Shown here: one piece after another, positions 1 through 11,850 of the stretch
Layout of the letters: each line of letters starts with the position of its first letter
How positions within the stretch are numbered: position 1 is the stretch's first letter
DNA from: Sparassis latifolia
Taxonomy: Eukaryota > Basidiomycota > Agaricomycetes > Polyporales > Sparassidaceae
DNA: 64,000 bases
Reading direction: 5' to 3'
Assembly (NCBI GenBank): GCA_018466975.1
Contig: CM031556.1
Location: 1,674,001 to 1,738,000 of the forward strand
The notes under the pieces: generated by a model
Database searches by the model: none
Told to the model about the DNA's origin: nothing
Seen by the model: the letters and a program-made list of their open reading frames with translations, nothing else
Position numbers and translations under genes: made by a program

Positions 1-769
1 TATGACTGGAGATGTAGTCAAGACTCGAGAATCACGTCGATGTAATGGGCGTGCTATAGCATGTGTGATGCAAGTATGGGCTACTGGAGTCTGTGGTCGC
101 TAGAGCATGTCAAGCAGCAGGTCACAAGGTATCAGGAGCTTTGTCAAAGAGCATTTGCCTATCTGCATGACTCCCGTCCCGCCACACCGATAACGGCGTG
201 GATGGTGCCGATAACAGGGTTGCTGTCTCGTACACCACGCTCGGAACCGCCATGTATATCGTGTGCTTGGTATTGCCATGTATAGAGATCATCGAGAAAT
301 TCGGCGGGTATGCTTTTATGCTCGTAGTCAATCGAAGTTATCAGTGATCATGAGTCCTTCGTCTTTCAGAAAAATGAAGTTGGAGTCAACGTCCTGAACG
401 CTGCAGAGACGCTGGGAAGCGGCGACCTGAGGCTATAGCAATCGGGGTATAAGCATCTTGACAGGTGCGAACTGGACAAGAGAACCTTTCGAATAGCTCG
501 ACATGGACTGTTGGTGCGGAGGAGGAGGGGGGAGGAAATGTAACGCAAAGGAAAAGGGAGCGAGTTTATAAACAATCGCCGATGTTTAGGGTAGGCTTCG
601 GGACTTGCCGGATGAGTCGGTCCAGCCGCCCGACACGTGGTAAAGTTGTCGTCATTCACACCTTTAGCATCATGTGGAAGGAAGCGCCGAGGAAGTACCA
701 CTGGAATTCCCGTGTACTACTAAGCAGCAATAACCTCTTCGCTCCCAACACCGTCAAGTACATACCGCC
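1..769. other. intergenic, no supported gene
   Basis: Short open frames exist on both strands but none joins through plausible introns or resembles a protein family. The right end must hold the promoter and 5' leader of the epimerase gene that starts at 770. I see no repeat or RNA gene here. Confidence 0.5.
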
Positions 770-1823
770 ATGCCTGTCGACGTGCAGCCCGACCGAGTAG
801 TACTCAAGCACCCAAAGGTAAATATCATCATCAGCCCAGTGCCGTTAGGGTTTCTTTACATATCACTCAGGGGGCTTCCGCCGAAATTCTCTTCTACGGA
901 GCAACTGTGATTTCTTGGAAATCTGGCAGTGGTGCAAATCCAGAAGCAGCAGAGAGGCTCTTCGTCTCCTCCAAGGCTGCCCTCGATGGTAGCAAGCCTG
1001 TGAGAGGTGGCATTCCAGTAGTTTTCCCCTGCTTCGGTGCACCCACCCACCCGGAGCATTCAAAGCTCTCGCAGCACGGTTTTGCTCGCAGTGAGAAATG
1101 GATCCTCGAGAACATCGTCATGGACAATGAGGCCGGGGTATCTGTTAGATTCGGTATGCATAACGACACAGCCTATCAGCATCGTGCTCTCGCTGACTCC
1201 TGGAACTTGGCAGCCCTCGAACCGACTGCTACCATTCAAGCGAAATTCGAACGGCCTTTCCACCTCTCGTATGTCGTGACTCTGGCTGAACATCAGCTAT
1301 CCACCGCTCTCCATGTCAAGAACACCGCGTTGTCATCTACATCACCTCTCGAATTCCAGGCTCTCTTACACAATTACATCCGCGTGCCGTCCAACGAAGT
1401 ACTCGTATCTCCATTGCAAGCCTTGTCCTACTACGACAAGACAGAAGCTACGGAGGAATTGCGCAGCACGCCGAAGATGGAAACGAGGGCTGGCGTAGAT
1501 GTGAAGGCCTTCACGGACTCCGTTTACGAGAACGCGCCTGGTAAATATGAGATAGCCTGGCCATCTGGGACCCTTGAAGTTCTGGCGCATAACTTCAAGG
1601 ACGTAGTAGTGTGGAATCCTCAGAAAGAGGCTGGTTCCAAGATCGGCGACATGGAAGATGGGGATGGTATGTACTGTGTCGTCCAACATTATCCAATTAC
1701 TGACATGATAATGATATCAGGGAGAGATACATCTGTGTCGAACCAGGCTATGTTCGTGGGTTTGTGAAATTGGAGGCTGGTCAGACATGGATTGGACAGC
1801 AAGCTCTGACGGTTTTAAATTGA
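770..1823 (+). CDS. glucose-6-phosphate 1-epimerase (YMR099C-type, aldose 1-epimerase fold)
   Basis: Interconverts the alpha and beta anomers of glucose 6-phosphate in the cytosol, feeding glycolysis and the pentose phosphate pathway. Three exons splice cleanly: 770-817, 871-1666 and 1721-1823, with introns of 53 and 54 nt. The start at 770 gives MPVDVQPDRVVLKHPKG, the usual short lead before the beta-sandwich. Visible family motifs are GGIPVVFPCFG, QHGFARSEKW, and the LLHNYIRV strand; the C-terminus reads VEPGYVRGFVKLEAGQTW after the last splice. The length of about 315 residues matches the family. Its 3' end faces the transaldolase gene about 400 bp away. The family assignment is firm; the exact sugar-phosphate specificity is inferred from homology. 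Confidence 0.93.
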
Positions 1824-2226
1824 ATCGGAGAAGTTTTACGGGTATAAGGAAAGCAGAAGAATTAACATCCGTCCCCTCCCGACGTTGTAACTGTATGTGG
1901 ACATTAGTATGCAAACTCTGGAATGTTTCTCCTTAGTTGACTGCTGGAGACTTCCGGCTTCCAGCCTCAGTCATTGTCAACCCACAGCTGCAGTCCCGTG
2001 AGAGGTCTCGATCTCCCAGCCCAAAGAACAAATGTATTATGTTGGTAGGACTTCAGGGATCTGAGATGGAAGTAAGCGTCATGATGCCTTACTCTAAACT
2101 CACGACAACATTGCAGAGATTCGACTACACGACGGTGTTACATACATGGACAGCGCAAAACAATTACTTCATTATACCCTCGCAGGCAGAGTCAAGCGCA
2201 ACGATCGCCTCATAGGTGCTCAACGT

Positions 2227-3593
2227 TCATAACCCCAGCTCTTGACGAATGAGTGTTTTCGTCTGCTGCTCCATCTCGTCAAATATTTTCAATGCATCAG
2301 CGAGCTTACGCTGTGCCTCTGCGTCAGCGGCCAAAGCCTGCCTCAGCGCATCCGCTCCCTTGGATAGGAAGTTGGTTCCAAGGATAGAAGGTTCTAAATA
2401 GGACAATCAGCAACAATTACGGATTATCGAGGACCTTGGGTACTAGAGCTACCCGTAGAAGTAGGAGGGGTGGCTAGATGAACTTCAGGATGATGAGACT
2501 TAGGGTCACCAAGTACGTTCTCGGGGCTATTGGCGGCAGCGAGCTGATCAAGGACTGCCGCCGACAAGGTTAGATGGTCAGGATTCAGCGAAGCAAGCGC
2601 GATAGCCTGGAAGAAAATTCTGAGCGGAGTCAGTAAGCATTTTCCATCTACCTCACCTCCGATAATGTCACAATACTGCATTGAAACTCAGGTCGGTGGG
2701 TCACTTAACTTGAAGGGCCCTTGCACTCACCTCGCTGGCATGACTAGTGTGTTAGAGCCGATGCCTTTGAACGTTTGAACAATTGCGCCAATAATCGGCG
2801 CCATCGGATGTTCTAGCACAGTATTCTCGTACTCCTTCCAGAGGCCAGGCTCGAAGTGCACACGAAGTTCTGCCACGCCGCAGCGGTGCGTTTGTTAGAC
2901 AGGCCAAACAGTACTGCATAGCCACTCACCATTGAAATATGGAGCGACGTAGAGGCAACCTGCTTGGGACGCCGCGACGGCCTGGTGAACCGAAAATAAA
3001 CAGGTTGCGAGCGTACGAATACCGATCTTCTCCAGATATTGGCAGGCCACAATCGACTCAGGCGTTGCAGGGATTTTGATGCAGACGCGATAACTGACAA
3101 CGCACAGATGCAGTGCAAAGATACTAAGGTGACGCGAACACGTACCTGGGTATCCCATTGGCCTCAAAGAGCGCGACAAGCTTCTTTGCGTGCGCAACTG
3201 TCCGCTCCGTGTCGTACGCCGTGGAAGGCGAAGTCTGGACGTGTACACGTCCTGTGAGGTAAGGATAGACTTCTTTGGCGAGCAGAATGTTCTGCGGGCT
3301 GAGCATCAACCCGAAGCTTTATAATGACAGATCGAAGACCAAACCAAAAGATCCAGTGCATCTGCGACTTGTGTATCAGAAGTGGCTTCACTGCCTCTGA
3401 CATTGTCGCATGCTGCCTTCAGGATGTTTGCTTTGTCTCTTCTTGCTGCCTCGGAGCAGACGATGGCCTGGTTTGATGTCATATCGCAGAATTGTTGGTC
3501 TGTGCCAGTGTGGCGTGAGGCAACAGCTGGGTCCATAGAATCGACATCGACCACCAGACGACCACGGAGATGCGACAGCAGGCTGGGAGACAT
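2227..3593 (-). CDS. transaldolase-family protein
   Basis: A class I aldolase-type barrel enzyme expected to transfer dihydroxyacetone units between sugar phosphates. The start MSPSLLSHLRGRLVVDVDSM leads into DMTSNQAIV, as in fungal transaldolase-like proteins. The segment RVCIKIPATPESI carries the Schiff-base lysine (compare VLIKIAST in classical enzymes), followed by TCLFSVHQAVAASQAG and APYFNE. Clear introns lie at 3094-3145 and in four further places; one exon is only about 19 nt (IVTLSE). The first intron, near 3310-3350, is uncertain and would be only about 41 nt. The C-terminus is a charged helix ending RQELGL. It is more divergent than Tal1, especially after the barrel, so it may be a paralogue rather than the main pathway enzyme. 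Confidence 0.85.
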
Positions 3594-3985
3594 GGCTGGA
3601 GGACAAGGTAATAGCAGTAGTATGGAAGAAGTGTGTACACCAGAGCACGGGACAGGCTTTACGTCCTCGCTTTCGTTCTAGGACAGTTGCCGCATGCGGA
3701 CCAAGATGTGGCAGGTGATCTACAACTTCCTAAAGATGGACAGAAAGCTGCTCGTTTAGAAGGCATTTTAAGTCGACGAGCGTGAAGTGCTCCGTGGGCT
3801 TTTAGCTGCCGAAGGAGACTTCCGCGGTCCTTTAGCCAGTCTTTTCATATATTCCAGAAGCACAGTCTCCGCGCGATGGAGCCAGCGATATATTGGGAGG
3901 GAGTCGGGCAGAATGCCACCACTAATAAAGTGGTTACTGCCAATATTAATCTGAGTTGTTTCCGTGAATCGTGGCAACCTGCAAT

Positions 3986-4420
3986 AGGACCCCTGGCAAT
4001 TGGGGAGGATCCCTGAGCCGATTTCGGACAAAATTTAGACTTTCGAGAGCCTCATGCCTGGTTTTTCACGGACAAATCAAGGGGTTGACCACCATATAGC
4101 CTGAGCCATTTCGCGGACATCGGAAGGCTGAACCTGGGGGGCCTGATCCGGGACCGGACAAATGCTCGTGAAATCCTGGCGAGGCGCCTCGAAGGAGGGC
4201 GGAAGGGGGCGGCGGCTTCGCCGCCTTCCCGAAAGCGCCCAAAATTTCCTTTTTTGGGGCCGAACGCGACGCCATGCCTGAGGTAAAACGAGGACATGGA
4301 CCGAAAAATTGGGGGTGATGCCTCATTTTTTGCGGACATTTTGGGTCAAAAATGGCACTTTCCTAACGGACATTTTTGGCCTCTCAGGATCAGGCATCTT
4401 GGCCAATTGCCAGGGGTCCT
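3986..4420. mobile_element. hAT-like MITE, 435 bp
   Basis: A short non-coding element bounded by perfect 18-bp terminal inverted repeats (3986-4003 AGGACCCCTGGCAATTGG and its reverse complement 4403-4420). It is flanked by an exact 8-bp direct duplication, CCTGCAAT, at 3978-3985 and 4421-4428. An 8-bp target duplication is the hallmark of the hAT superfamily. The interior contains repeated CGGACA words and a GC-rich core but no transposase. The surrounding stretch 3594-4879 has no supported gene; its right end carries the promoter of the GT41 gene. A second copy of the family lies at 14260-14765. Confidence 0.8.
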
Positions 4421-4879
4421 CCTGCAATTGGAAGGTTACCGAAAGACCGGCGGGAAAAGTCCGTGGCAGTTGAAATTCAAGCCCCGCAGGTACCAGTATG
4501 ATAGTCGCAGTACTAGTATCGTGAACCACGCTGTCTGAAGTCCCGACGCTAGTGAGCATATGTAGATGAGCAGGTGGGCAGCACGCAAGCGGGCCGGCGG
4601 GCGGCGCCGTCTGCAGCTCTGGTGGGCTTGGTCTGCTACGTCATCGCACCATTCTTGGCCCGCCGTGTGAGCGGTTCGTACATTTGGGAGCGAACCCTCC
4701 ATTGAAAATATAAGAAGTCGGCCAGATCCACTTGCCGTCCTTGGTCTCCTCTCTTCTTCCATCATCCTTATGTCCAACGCCCCTCCTTCCCACCCCGCCC
4801 CTCACCCGTCCCCGGATTTTTCTGTCCGCTCCCCAGCGCACGTCTCTTTTGCAGATTATTTCCAGCTGTACCAACAAGG

Positions 4880-7800
4880 ATGGATCCAGGATCTGTCTTT
4901 ACTCATTCTCATGATCCCGCTGCAGACCCGTTTCCAACCCGTTCAACAGCCAGGCATTTTCTGTCCCCTATCGCCTCGTCCAATTCCGCGGCAACGAGTA
5001 TGTTTTCCTGCCCTGCTCAAATGTTTCGCACTGTATCTAATGCGCGGCCTTCATAGATGTTCCATTGACCGACGCCGTCGTTATGGCCTTGAATCCTCTG
5101 GTTCAGTCCCAGCACGATCCACATGCGTCATTTCAGATTCAAGGGCAGCCAAACGCTGTTACACGCAGTCTTGACGCCATCATGGCATATGCTTATCGTT
5201 TGTACGGCACTCCCTCTCTTCCGCCCCCGGTTACCCCGATGCCATTGTTTCAGCCAGATGCTAGAGTCCAACCGTCGGAAAATGTTCACAAGTCTCATCT
5301 TCTCCCCCTCCTTCTCACCCTACGCTCTCTGCATCCGCGCGACATACCTAACCTGCTCCTTTTGTCTTGCACTTACTTCGTGCTGGGAGACTATGAGTCA
5401 AGTCTGGCCACCAGCTACGAGATCTTGTCCATTGATCCTAGTCATGCAGAAGCTATGTCTAACATTGGCACAACTCTCAACGCGATGGGTCGCGGCAGCG
5501 AAGAAGCTTATATTTGGTGGTGGAGAGCTCTCCAGTCCTTCCCCGTGTGCTTCGATGCGATGGTTAGCGCCCGTTTAATGGTACTACTGCTATGCAGCGC
5601 TGACGTAGACGACAGGATAATATAATCGCCATGCTCTTCAAACAGGCCCAGGATGCGCAGGACAGCCGTAGCATCGGATATTATCGCCAGGCCTTGAATG
5701 TGTGCGACTACGTCCGGCGCCAGATTATCAGCGCAGACGGACAGCTCAACGTAACTGTACCCAACGTCGAGCTCTACCGCCTGCAGCGATTCTTCTTCAC
5801 CACTGCCACTCTTGACGCGTCAATTGACCAGAACGATGTGCGTGCAGCTGTCACTTACTTTAATGCCCTTGAGCTGGTCGTCCGCCCTCCGTCACCATAC
5901 CTCGAACATGAGCGCTATACCGTGCGAGATACGCTTCTGTCCACATGCATTGCAGGTTACATCATCTCGGCATCGTCTGATGGACCAATCCCCCTTGGGA
6001 TTATAGAGAGTCTGCATATTGAGGACGAACCTTCCCTTGCAGCGCTAGTGACCAAACATTCCTTCAATTTGTATCACGCCGTTCACGAGGCTGGGGACAA
6101 ACTGCTCACTACGTTGTTGCACCTGGGCGGAGGTGTACTCCCTTCCATCCTGCTCCTACCGGATGAAGTTCCACTGCTGCCAATGATATTGTTCCCTTTC
6201 TCCGCGGGAGTTCTGCCGTCCATTTGCTGTCGAAGCGCTCCGCACGGCGACCTGGAATACCCCCCAGAGGAGACACGACAGCAGACTAACGTTATGACGA
6301 GTGTCGTACTTCTCACGTTGGCGAACAAATTTCATGAAAACTGGCTGCATAACGTCACGATTCCTGGCCTCGGCGAGTCTCTCGATAGCAGCATCTCATT
6401 GGTTATTCTATTCTACTACCTTGCGCTTGCGTTGAATCCAAGACCGTCAACATATAACAACTTGGGCATTCTTTTATCTACGATAACGTCTACCAGAATG
6501 TACAAGAACATCGAAGGAAGCGAGCAGGTTCTCAGTGGATCTATGCTTGCGGGGATCTACTACCATGCAGGACTCAAGATTGACCCGAATCACCCACATC
6601 TTTTGACGAATCTAGGGTCGCTCTTTAAGGATCAGGGTCAGATCGAGCAAGCTGCTGAGTATGTTCTCCCAGTCTGCATGAGATATTTCATGCCGCTCAT
6701 ACAACTGGATTAAGCCTGTACAGACGAGCAGTTCAGAACAAGCCTGATTACGACATTGCCCTCGCAAACTTGGGCGATGCGGTGAAAGACATGGTGTGTC
6801 CTATTCAACTCATGCGTGGTGTGGTAATTGATCGTGCTCTTCCAGGGTCGCGCTTGGGACGCGATTGAGTACTATGAGCGTGCGATGAAAGCTAACCCAA
6901 ACCTTCCGGAAGCTATCTGCGGTCTGGCTTATTCTCTATGCTCTGTTTGTGACTGGCGCGGACGGGGCAGCCTGGGAAGTGAAGTTGGTGTTGATGAAGT
7001 CGGGGGGCTAATCCCGCCAACACACATGCAGATATACCCGGGCTGGGTCACCAAATTACTGGAGGCATGTACTCTCCAGCTAGACGCGGCCTATCTACAG
7101 AGCATCGGTGCTATAAAGAAGTCCACAACGATGCAGGAACTATTGTCTTTTGTTGCCGTCGCAAAAGGGCGACCACTGCAGGAAAATGAGCGGTTACGTT
7201 GGCATGCATCTTTTTCCACATATTTTGAAAGTCACAACCGCGTACCGGAGAGGATAAACGAAGCAAGTTTCATTATTCGGTTCATTGATTGGCTGCAACC
7301 TCGCCTTCAGCGTCAATGGTATGTCAAGGCGTATGGAAAGACGTATAGTTCACCACAGGTTCTTGATCCTGCACCCAATTTTGGTGCTCTGTTCACTCGG
7401 CCACCCCTTCCTGGGGCTCTCAGTATTCCCGCTGTCCCCTCTGTCCTTCCATTCCACACGGTGAGTTCCTCTCGTGCGCCCTTTATTTCCTCCATCTGAC
7501 TTTCGCAGTTCACATATCCAATGTCACCGCGGATGACCCGGCTTATAGCTCATAGAAATGCTCTTCGAATCTCTTACATGGCACTGTCTCAGCCTTGGAT
7601 TCCAAGACATGTTTTCCGTCCACCGAGACCGCCACTGAGAGGCAAGCTGAATGTTGGCTATGTCTCGAATGATGTGAAGTACGTGCTCTGATTTTTGTCC
7701 TCGCTACTTGTCAACCTGCGATTTTGCAGCAATCATCCGCTATCACACCTCATGCAGTCTGTATTTGCCTTCCATGACCGAGATAGATTCAATGTCTTCT

Positions 7801-9710
7801 TGTATACGACGAGTCCGTGGGATGGGACTTGTTACAGGCCAAAGATATCGCGCGAAGTATATCAATTCATTGAGGTTGATACTTGGCCTGCCAATGCTAT
7901 CATCGAACACATTATCAAGAATGAGATCCACATCCGTGAGCCTTGTCTTTGGTTTGAAGTTCTGCTGACCAGGGCCATCTCCAGTAATTAATCTAGGCGG
8001 TTATACGAAGGGCGCCAGAAACGATATATTTGCTGCGCGTCCGTCACCTGTGCAGATGCAGCTCATGGGTTTTGCGGGAACGTTGGCAGGAGGTACACGA
8101 TTCGACTACATCTGAGTTGCTAATGGTGCACGTTTGACTTTCATGTCAGGCTGGTGCGACTATCTCGTCTGTGATCCGATAGCATGTCCCCCAGAAACAA
8201 GTGCCACGGAGCTCTGGCACAAGAAGATCGGGCTTAGCACAGCGAATCCGTTTCCTGTGCAGGATGACCGTACAGCTGGCGACGTCGTCTTCGATTTTGA
8301 TGCTGATGCAGATCCTGAATCGAGCTCCGAGGAGTGGACATAGTGAGTTTGGCATGTCTCTCGTTCGCTTTCAGTCTCAAATCACGTCTGATGCAGTACG
8401 GAGAAGTTCCTCTATATGCCTGTAGCGTGTTTCCTCTACCTCGTAGTCGTGTGGACTCACGCTGTCAGCTTCTAGCATACCTTCATGGTGACAGACCACA
8501 AGCAATCTTTCCGCCAAGATGAAAGCCTCAGCGTGACAGAACGGGCAGAAGTGCCCATGAAGACCATATGGCACAATGAAGAAGTACGGCGAACCCAACT
8601 GAGGGAATTGCATTTTCCCGATCTTCCGCAGTAGGCATCGGAGGCTCGTGGAATATCCGAGGGAGCACTTCCTGATCAGATCAACAGGGATGTGGTTATA
8701 TTCGCCAATTTCAATCAGGTGAAGCTTCTATGGTAGTGTAATAAGTGATATACCCTCTGACGCAGAATATAGCTGTATAAGGTACAGCAGAACATGTAAT
8801 TATCTTTGGAGGGATCGCTGAAGTAGTCCATGGTTGAGTATAGATCGATCCGGTAAGATAATCCTTCCCTAAGTAATATCTATTTGTTGCTCATAGTACT
8901 TCAGGGGATTTTTGCGGTGTGGCTCCGCATCTTGACGAAAGTCCCGCGCAGTATTATGTGGCTTCTTCGATTCCCTCCAGCTGGAGAGGAACACATTCTT
9001 CGAACAGCGAAACTTTGGGCTGGTGACGACGTCGCGTCTCGGATTCGATTCACGGGCGTTGCCAGGAAGGACCAGCACGTACATCGCAGTCGTGTTGCTG
9101 ACTTGTTTCTGGACACTACAGAGGTACGTGCCCTGTTATTTAGTCCGTCGTCGTGGTATTGATAATTTCCTCTTAGTGTAATGCGCATACGATTGCTGCG
9201 GAGTAAGTGCTATGATGGTTACTTGGATTCCAGGTTATCAAATTGCCCACTAGTGTCTTATGGACTGGAACACCAATTCTGACGTTCCCAAAGTACGTTC
9301 ACAAGATGTGCTCTCGCGTGGCTGCAAGTATAGCCAATGCTACCGGGTTCGGCGACCAAATGGTGGTATCTTCCATGAACGAGTACGAAAGTCGTGCTAT
9401 TGCTCTGGCAAATGGCCTGCAGTATACACTTGTCAATGAACCTGACGGAACGACCTTGCTTCACGGACAAGGCGAGCTAATAGACCTTCGGCGTAACCTG
9501 TTTCTCAACCGAGATGTCATGCCGCTTTTTGATACAATACGTTGGACGAGAAACATAGAGAAAGGCTTCATTGAGGCATGGAGACGCTGGGTTGAAGGGA
9601 CACAGTACGAGATGTCGGATGAATGGGAAGCTTGTCAGGGGCAGGAGAAAGAAAGTGGATGCATTTGGATCACTGATGCCGAGCCGCTGAGCGTGACACA
9701 GTACAGCTAG
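4880..9710 (+). CDS. O-GlcNAc transferase-like protein (TPR + GT41 catalytic region)
   Basis: Expected to transfer N-acetylglucosamine from UDP-GlcNAc to Ser/Thr of nuclear and cytosolic proteins. The N-terminal half has tetratricopeptide repeats (for example LANLGDAVKDM, GRAWDAIEYYERAMKANP). The catalytic half has GYVSNDVKNHPLSHLMQS, FLYTTSPWDGT, HILINLGGYTKGARN, GWCDYLVCDPIACP, NFNQLYKIDP and WTGTPILTF, all GT41 signatures. About 16 exons can be joined, including 4880-4997, 5057-5562, 5616-6658, 6715-6793, 6846-7460, 7509-7678, 7730-7935, 7985-8092, 8150-8342, 8397-8421, and two 9-nt microexons at 8773-8781 (LYK) and 8844-8852 (IDP). An upstream ATG at 4770 is open, but only the frame from 4880 splices into exon 2. 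A TAG at 8632-8634 stays in frame under every splice I tried; see findings. Confidence 0.9.
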
Positions 9711-9860
9711 CCTCAAGACAGTTCATTGGTTCGCCATACATTCGCTGGCTTCTATGCACCCACCACTGGGGCCACAATCCGTATGTAGACGAAGCGTATC
9801 AATAGCACCAAGCAATGGAGTCCGTCGAGTTTGAGAGAAGGCGGAAGAGAAGTCATATTA

Positions 9861-10603
9861 TCACACAGCGTGATACGCCCCTGGTGCAGTCTGGTTATTG
9901 GGCGCAGGGGTGGACCCCAACGGCTTTGGTGTTTGAACATCCGCCGGTTCATCAACGGTCTGATAACCGTCTCTTCCCGCAGACGTGAATCCGCCTGGCA
10001 TGGACCACACTGTTCGAACGATATGGTCACCATTCCTCTGCTGTTGACGCGATCTGCTCACCTGTAGCGCCGCCCAAGTCATTGCCACGGAATCCAAGAC
10101 TGGACAAATTTGCACCTCGCTGATGGAGGGTAGTCACAAATGCCAACAAGGTTGGTACCTGCACAAAATCCAGCATGAGCGTGACCTTGAATATGTAAGT
10201 AGAGCCGACATGCCTTGAGGACCAAGGTCAGGATGGTTATGAGCTTTATGAACCAATGTTGAGGATAGTTGTACATCCAAATGATGTCGTACAAAATAGA
10301 AGCACTGAGAAGGTAGATGAACTGCAGAGTGCCGTACTCAGTACTGCACAGGTGGCGGCGGAGCCAGGAACGGCAGACTAATTCACCGTCTGAAGTGACT
10401 GAACGGCATCAGAGGTCTCCTGAGCATATACGCCAAATAGGAAGATAGGTAGGTTATAGGTCGGAGCGTCGAATGCAAGCACCGAGAAAGAGAGGATCTG
10501 AGGGCCCTGTGTGACTTAACGATAACATGGAAAGATACCAGGAACGACTGACAGTCTCGACGAGAACCAACTTTGAGGGGTCGAGACGCTGTACAAAGTC
10601 CAT
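9861..10603 (-). CDS. small AGTRAP-like multi-pass membrane protein
   Basis: A predicted protein of roughly 165 residues with several hydrophobic segments: YNLPIFLFGVYAQE, FIYLLSASILYDIIWMYNY, and FIKLITILTLVLKVPTLLAF. The C-terminal tail contains LSSLGFRG and DGYQTVDEP. The arrangement, and the tail motif YQT(V/I)D after a GF-G turn, resembles type-1 angiotensin II receptor-associated protein (AGTRAP) of animals. In a fungus the role is unknown. Five exons are needed. One intron appears to be of the GC-AG type (AAG|gcatgt...gtgcag) and is 55 nt long. The first exon (start 10603) uses a weak gtcagt donor and is the least certain part. The gene is convergent with the GT41 gene, whose stop is 150 bp away. 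Confidence 0.55.
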
Positions 10604-11850
10604 TTTTAACTGCTGCCGAGTACGCAACGGGAGATGCAGAGAGGAAGGTGGTCAAGCAGTGCGTTATGGTCGTGGACGCGCAGCCCAAGACGCGCCAAAT
10701 CGTTCCAGTAGCGATCACGTGTACTTTGTCGGACGCTCAACCTGCTCAGTTGTCTCCCAGCTGCAGTGCAAGCTTAGCTTCAACATTCCAAGGATTTACC
10801 CCGCCTGGCGGAGGCACGTCCCTGTCCCACCAAGGATTTTGGCGCTTTGTGTCAAAATCTTCGCGCCAAAATCGTACTCAGGATTTTCTCGCCGACGCGT
10901 TGGCAAGAATGTCTCACTCTCGGTATCATTTATACATGCCAGGCTGCCTATCTTCATTTTCTGGCTGACCCGAAGTCTACTCCCTGACATGCGTGAGCTC
11001 ACGCGTTGATTCCACAATTCCCCCGTCTATGATCCCATCTGTCGCCAAACTCAACAGTTTGACGGTATGCTCGTTCTCAAACCACCAGACACCAGGTGAA
11101 CAAACACAGCATCATAGTATTCTTTCCTTATGGCCACTACTAATGTTTCCCAGGTCTGCTGGTACCTGCCTTTGCGCACGCCAGCATGCCCCTCTTCACA
11201 CCCGTCCCTCGCGCCATCGCACACCCGCGCCGGGCCTCCTGCTGCCACATGCATGCAGTGGGGCTCGGAGAGGGCTCACCTCGTTGAACGCGCACCACGG
11301 GTACCTGCGCGTGCCTCTCGTGCCCCTTTACCGGTGGTCAGCAACTCTCGGCGCCATCTCCCACTGTGGTTCCTCTCTCCTTTGTCCGTGTTGGGCATGT
11401 TGTAGCGCGGATGCGGCGGGGCTTGACCAGTATTCGGCGGTGCTCAGCCATTTTCCACCTCTCGTATCTTCGATCATCATACCTCTCCTGCACCCTTATC
11501 ATGGACGTCCGTGTCTCGCACACTGTTCACTCTTGATTGGTGGCTGGTTGCCGGTTACGATGATGACGATGCACATCATTCGTTGCCCCCAATTTCCCTT
11601 CCTATCCTTTATTCGCTTGTTTACATTACATTACATTCTGCATTGATCCATAGTACAATGTATATATATTTTCTAAAGCGCTTCTGACCAGGATTCTCGA
11701 AAGGTTAGGTGTCCGGTGGGTTCATAGGAAGGGTGCATTGGGGTTAGGGTTATTGGTCCATGCTCACGGTGACGCAGAAACCAACTTCACTCGCCAACTT
11801 CAAGCACTGTGACTCCTGGTCTCGCATAGCATCAGCCCCTTGCTCTTCCA
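10604..11850. other. intergenic, no supported gene
   Basis: Separates two divergent genes (the AGTRAP-like gene and TIM8). Several open frames of 60-200 codons occur, but they have no splice logic or recognisable domain and are probably chance. A single GGGGTTAGGGTTA run near 11738 recalls telomere repeats but is too short to mean anything. Confidence 0.4.

Noticed and set aside
4052..4339. Open frames of about 90 codons on the minus strand
   Set aside because: They lie wholly inside the MITE and reflect its GC-rich core.
10573..11646. Long open frames of 130-217 codons on the + strand
   Set aside because: No recognisable domain, no splice structure, and composition like non-coding DNA between two divergent genes.
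11735..11755. Telomere-like GGGGTTAGGGTTA
   Set aside because: Only about one and a half units in a normal intergenic region; no array.
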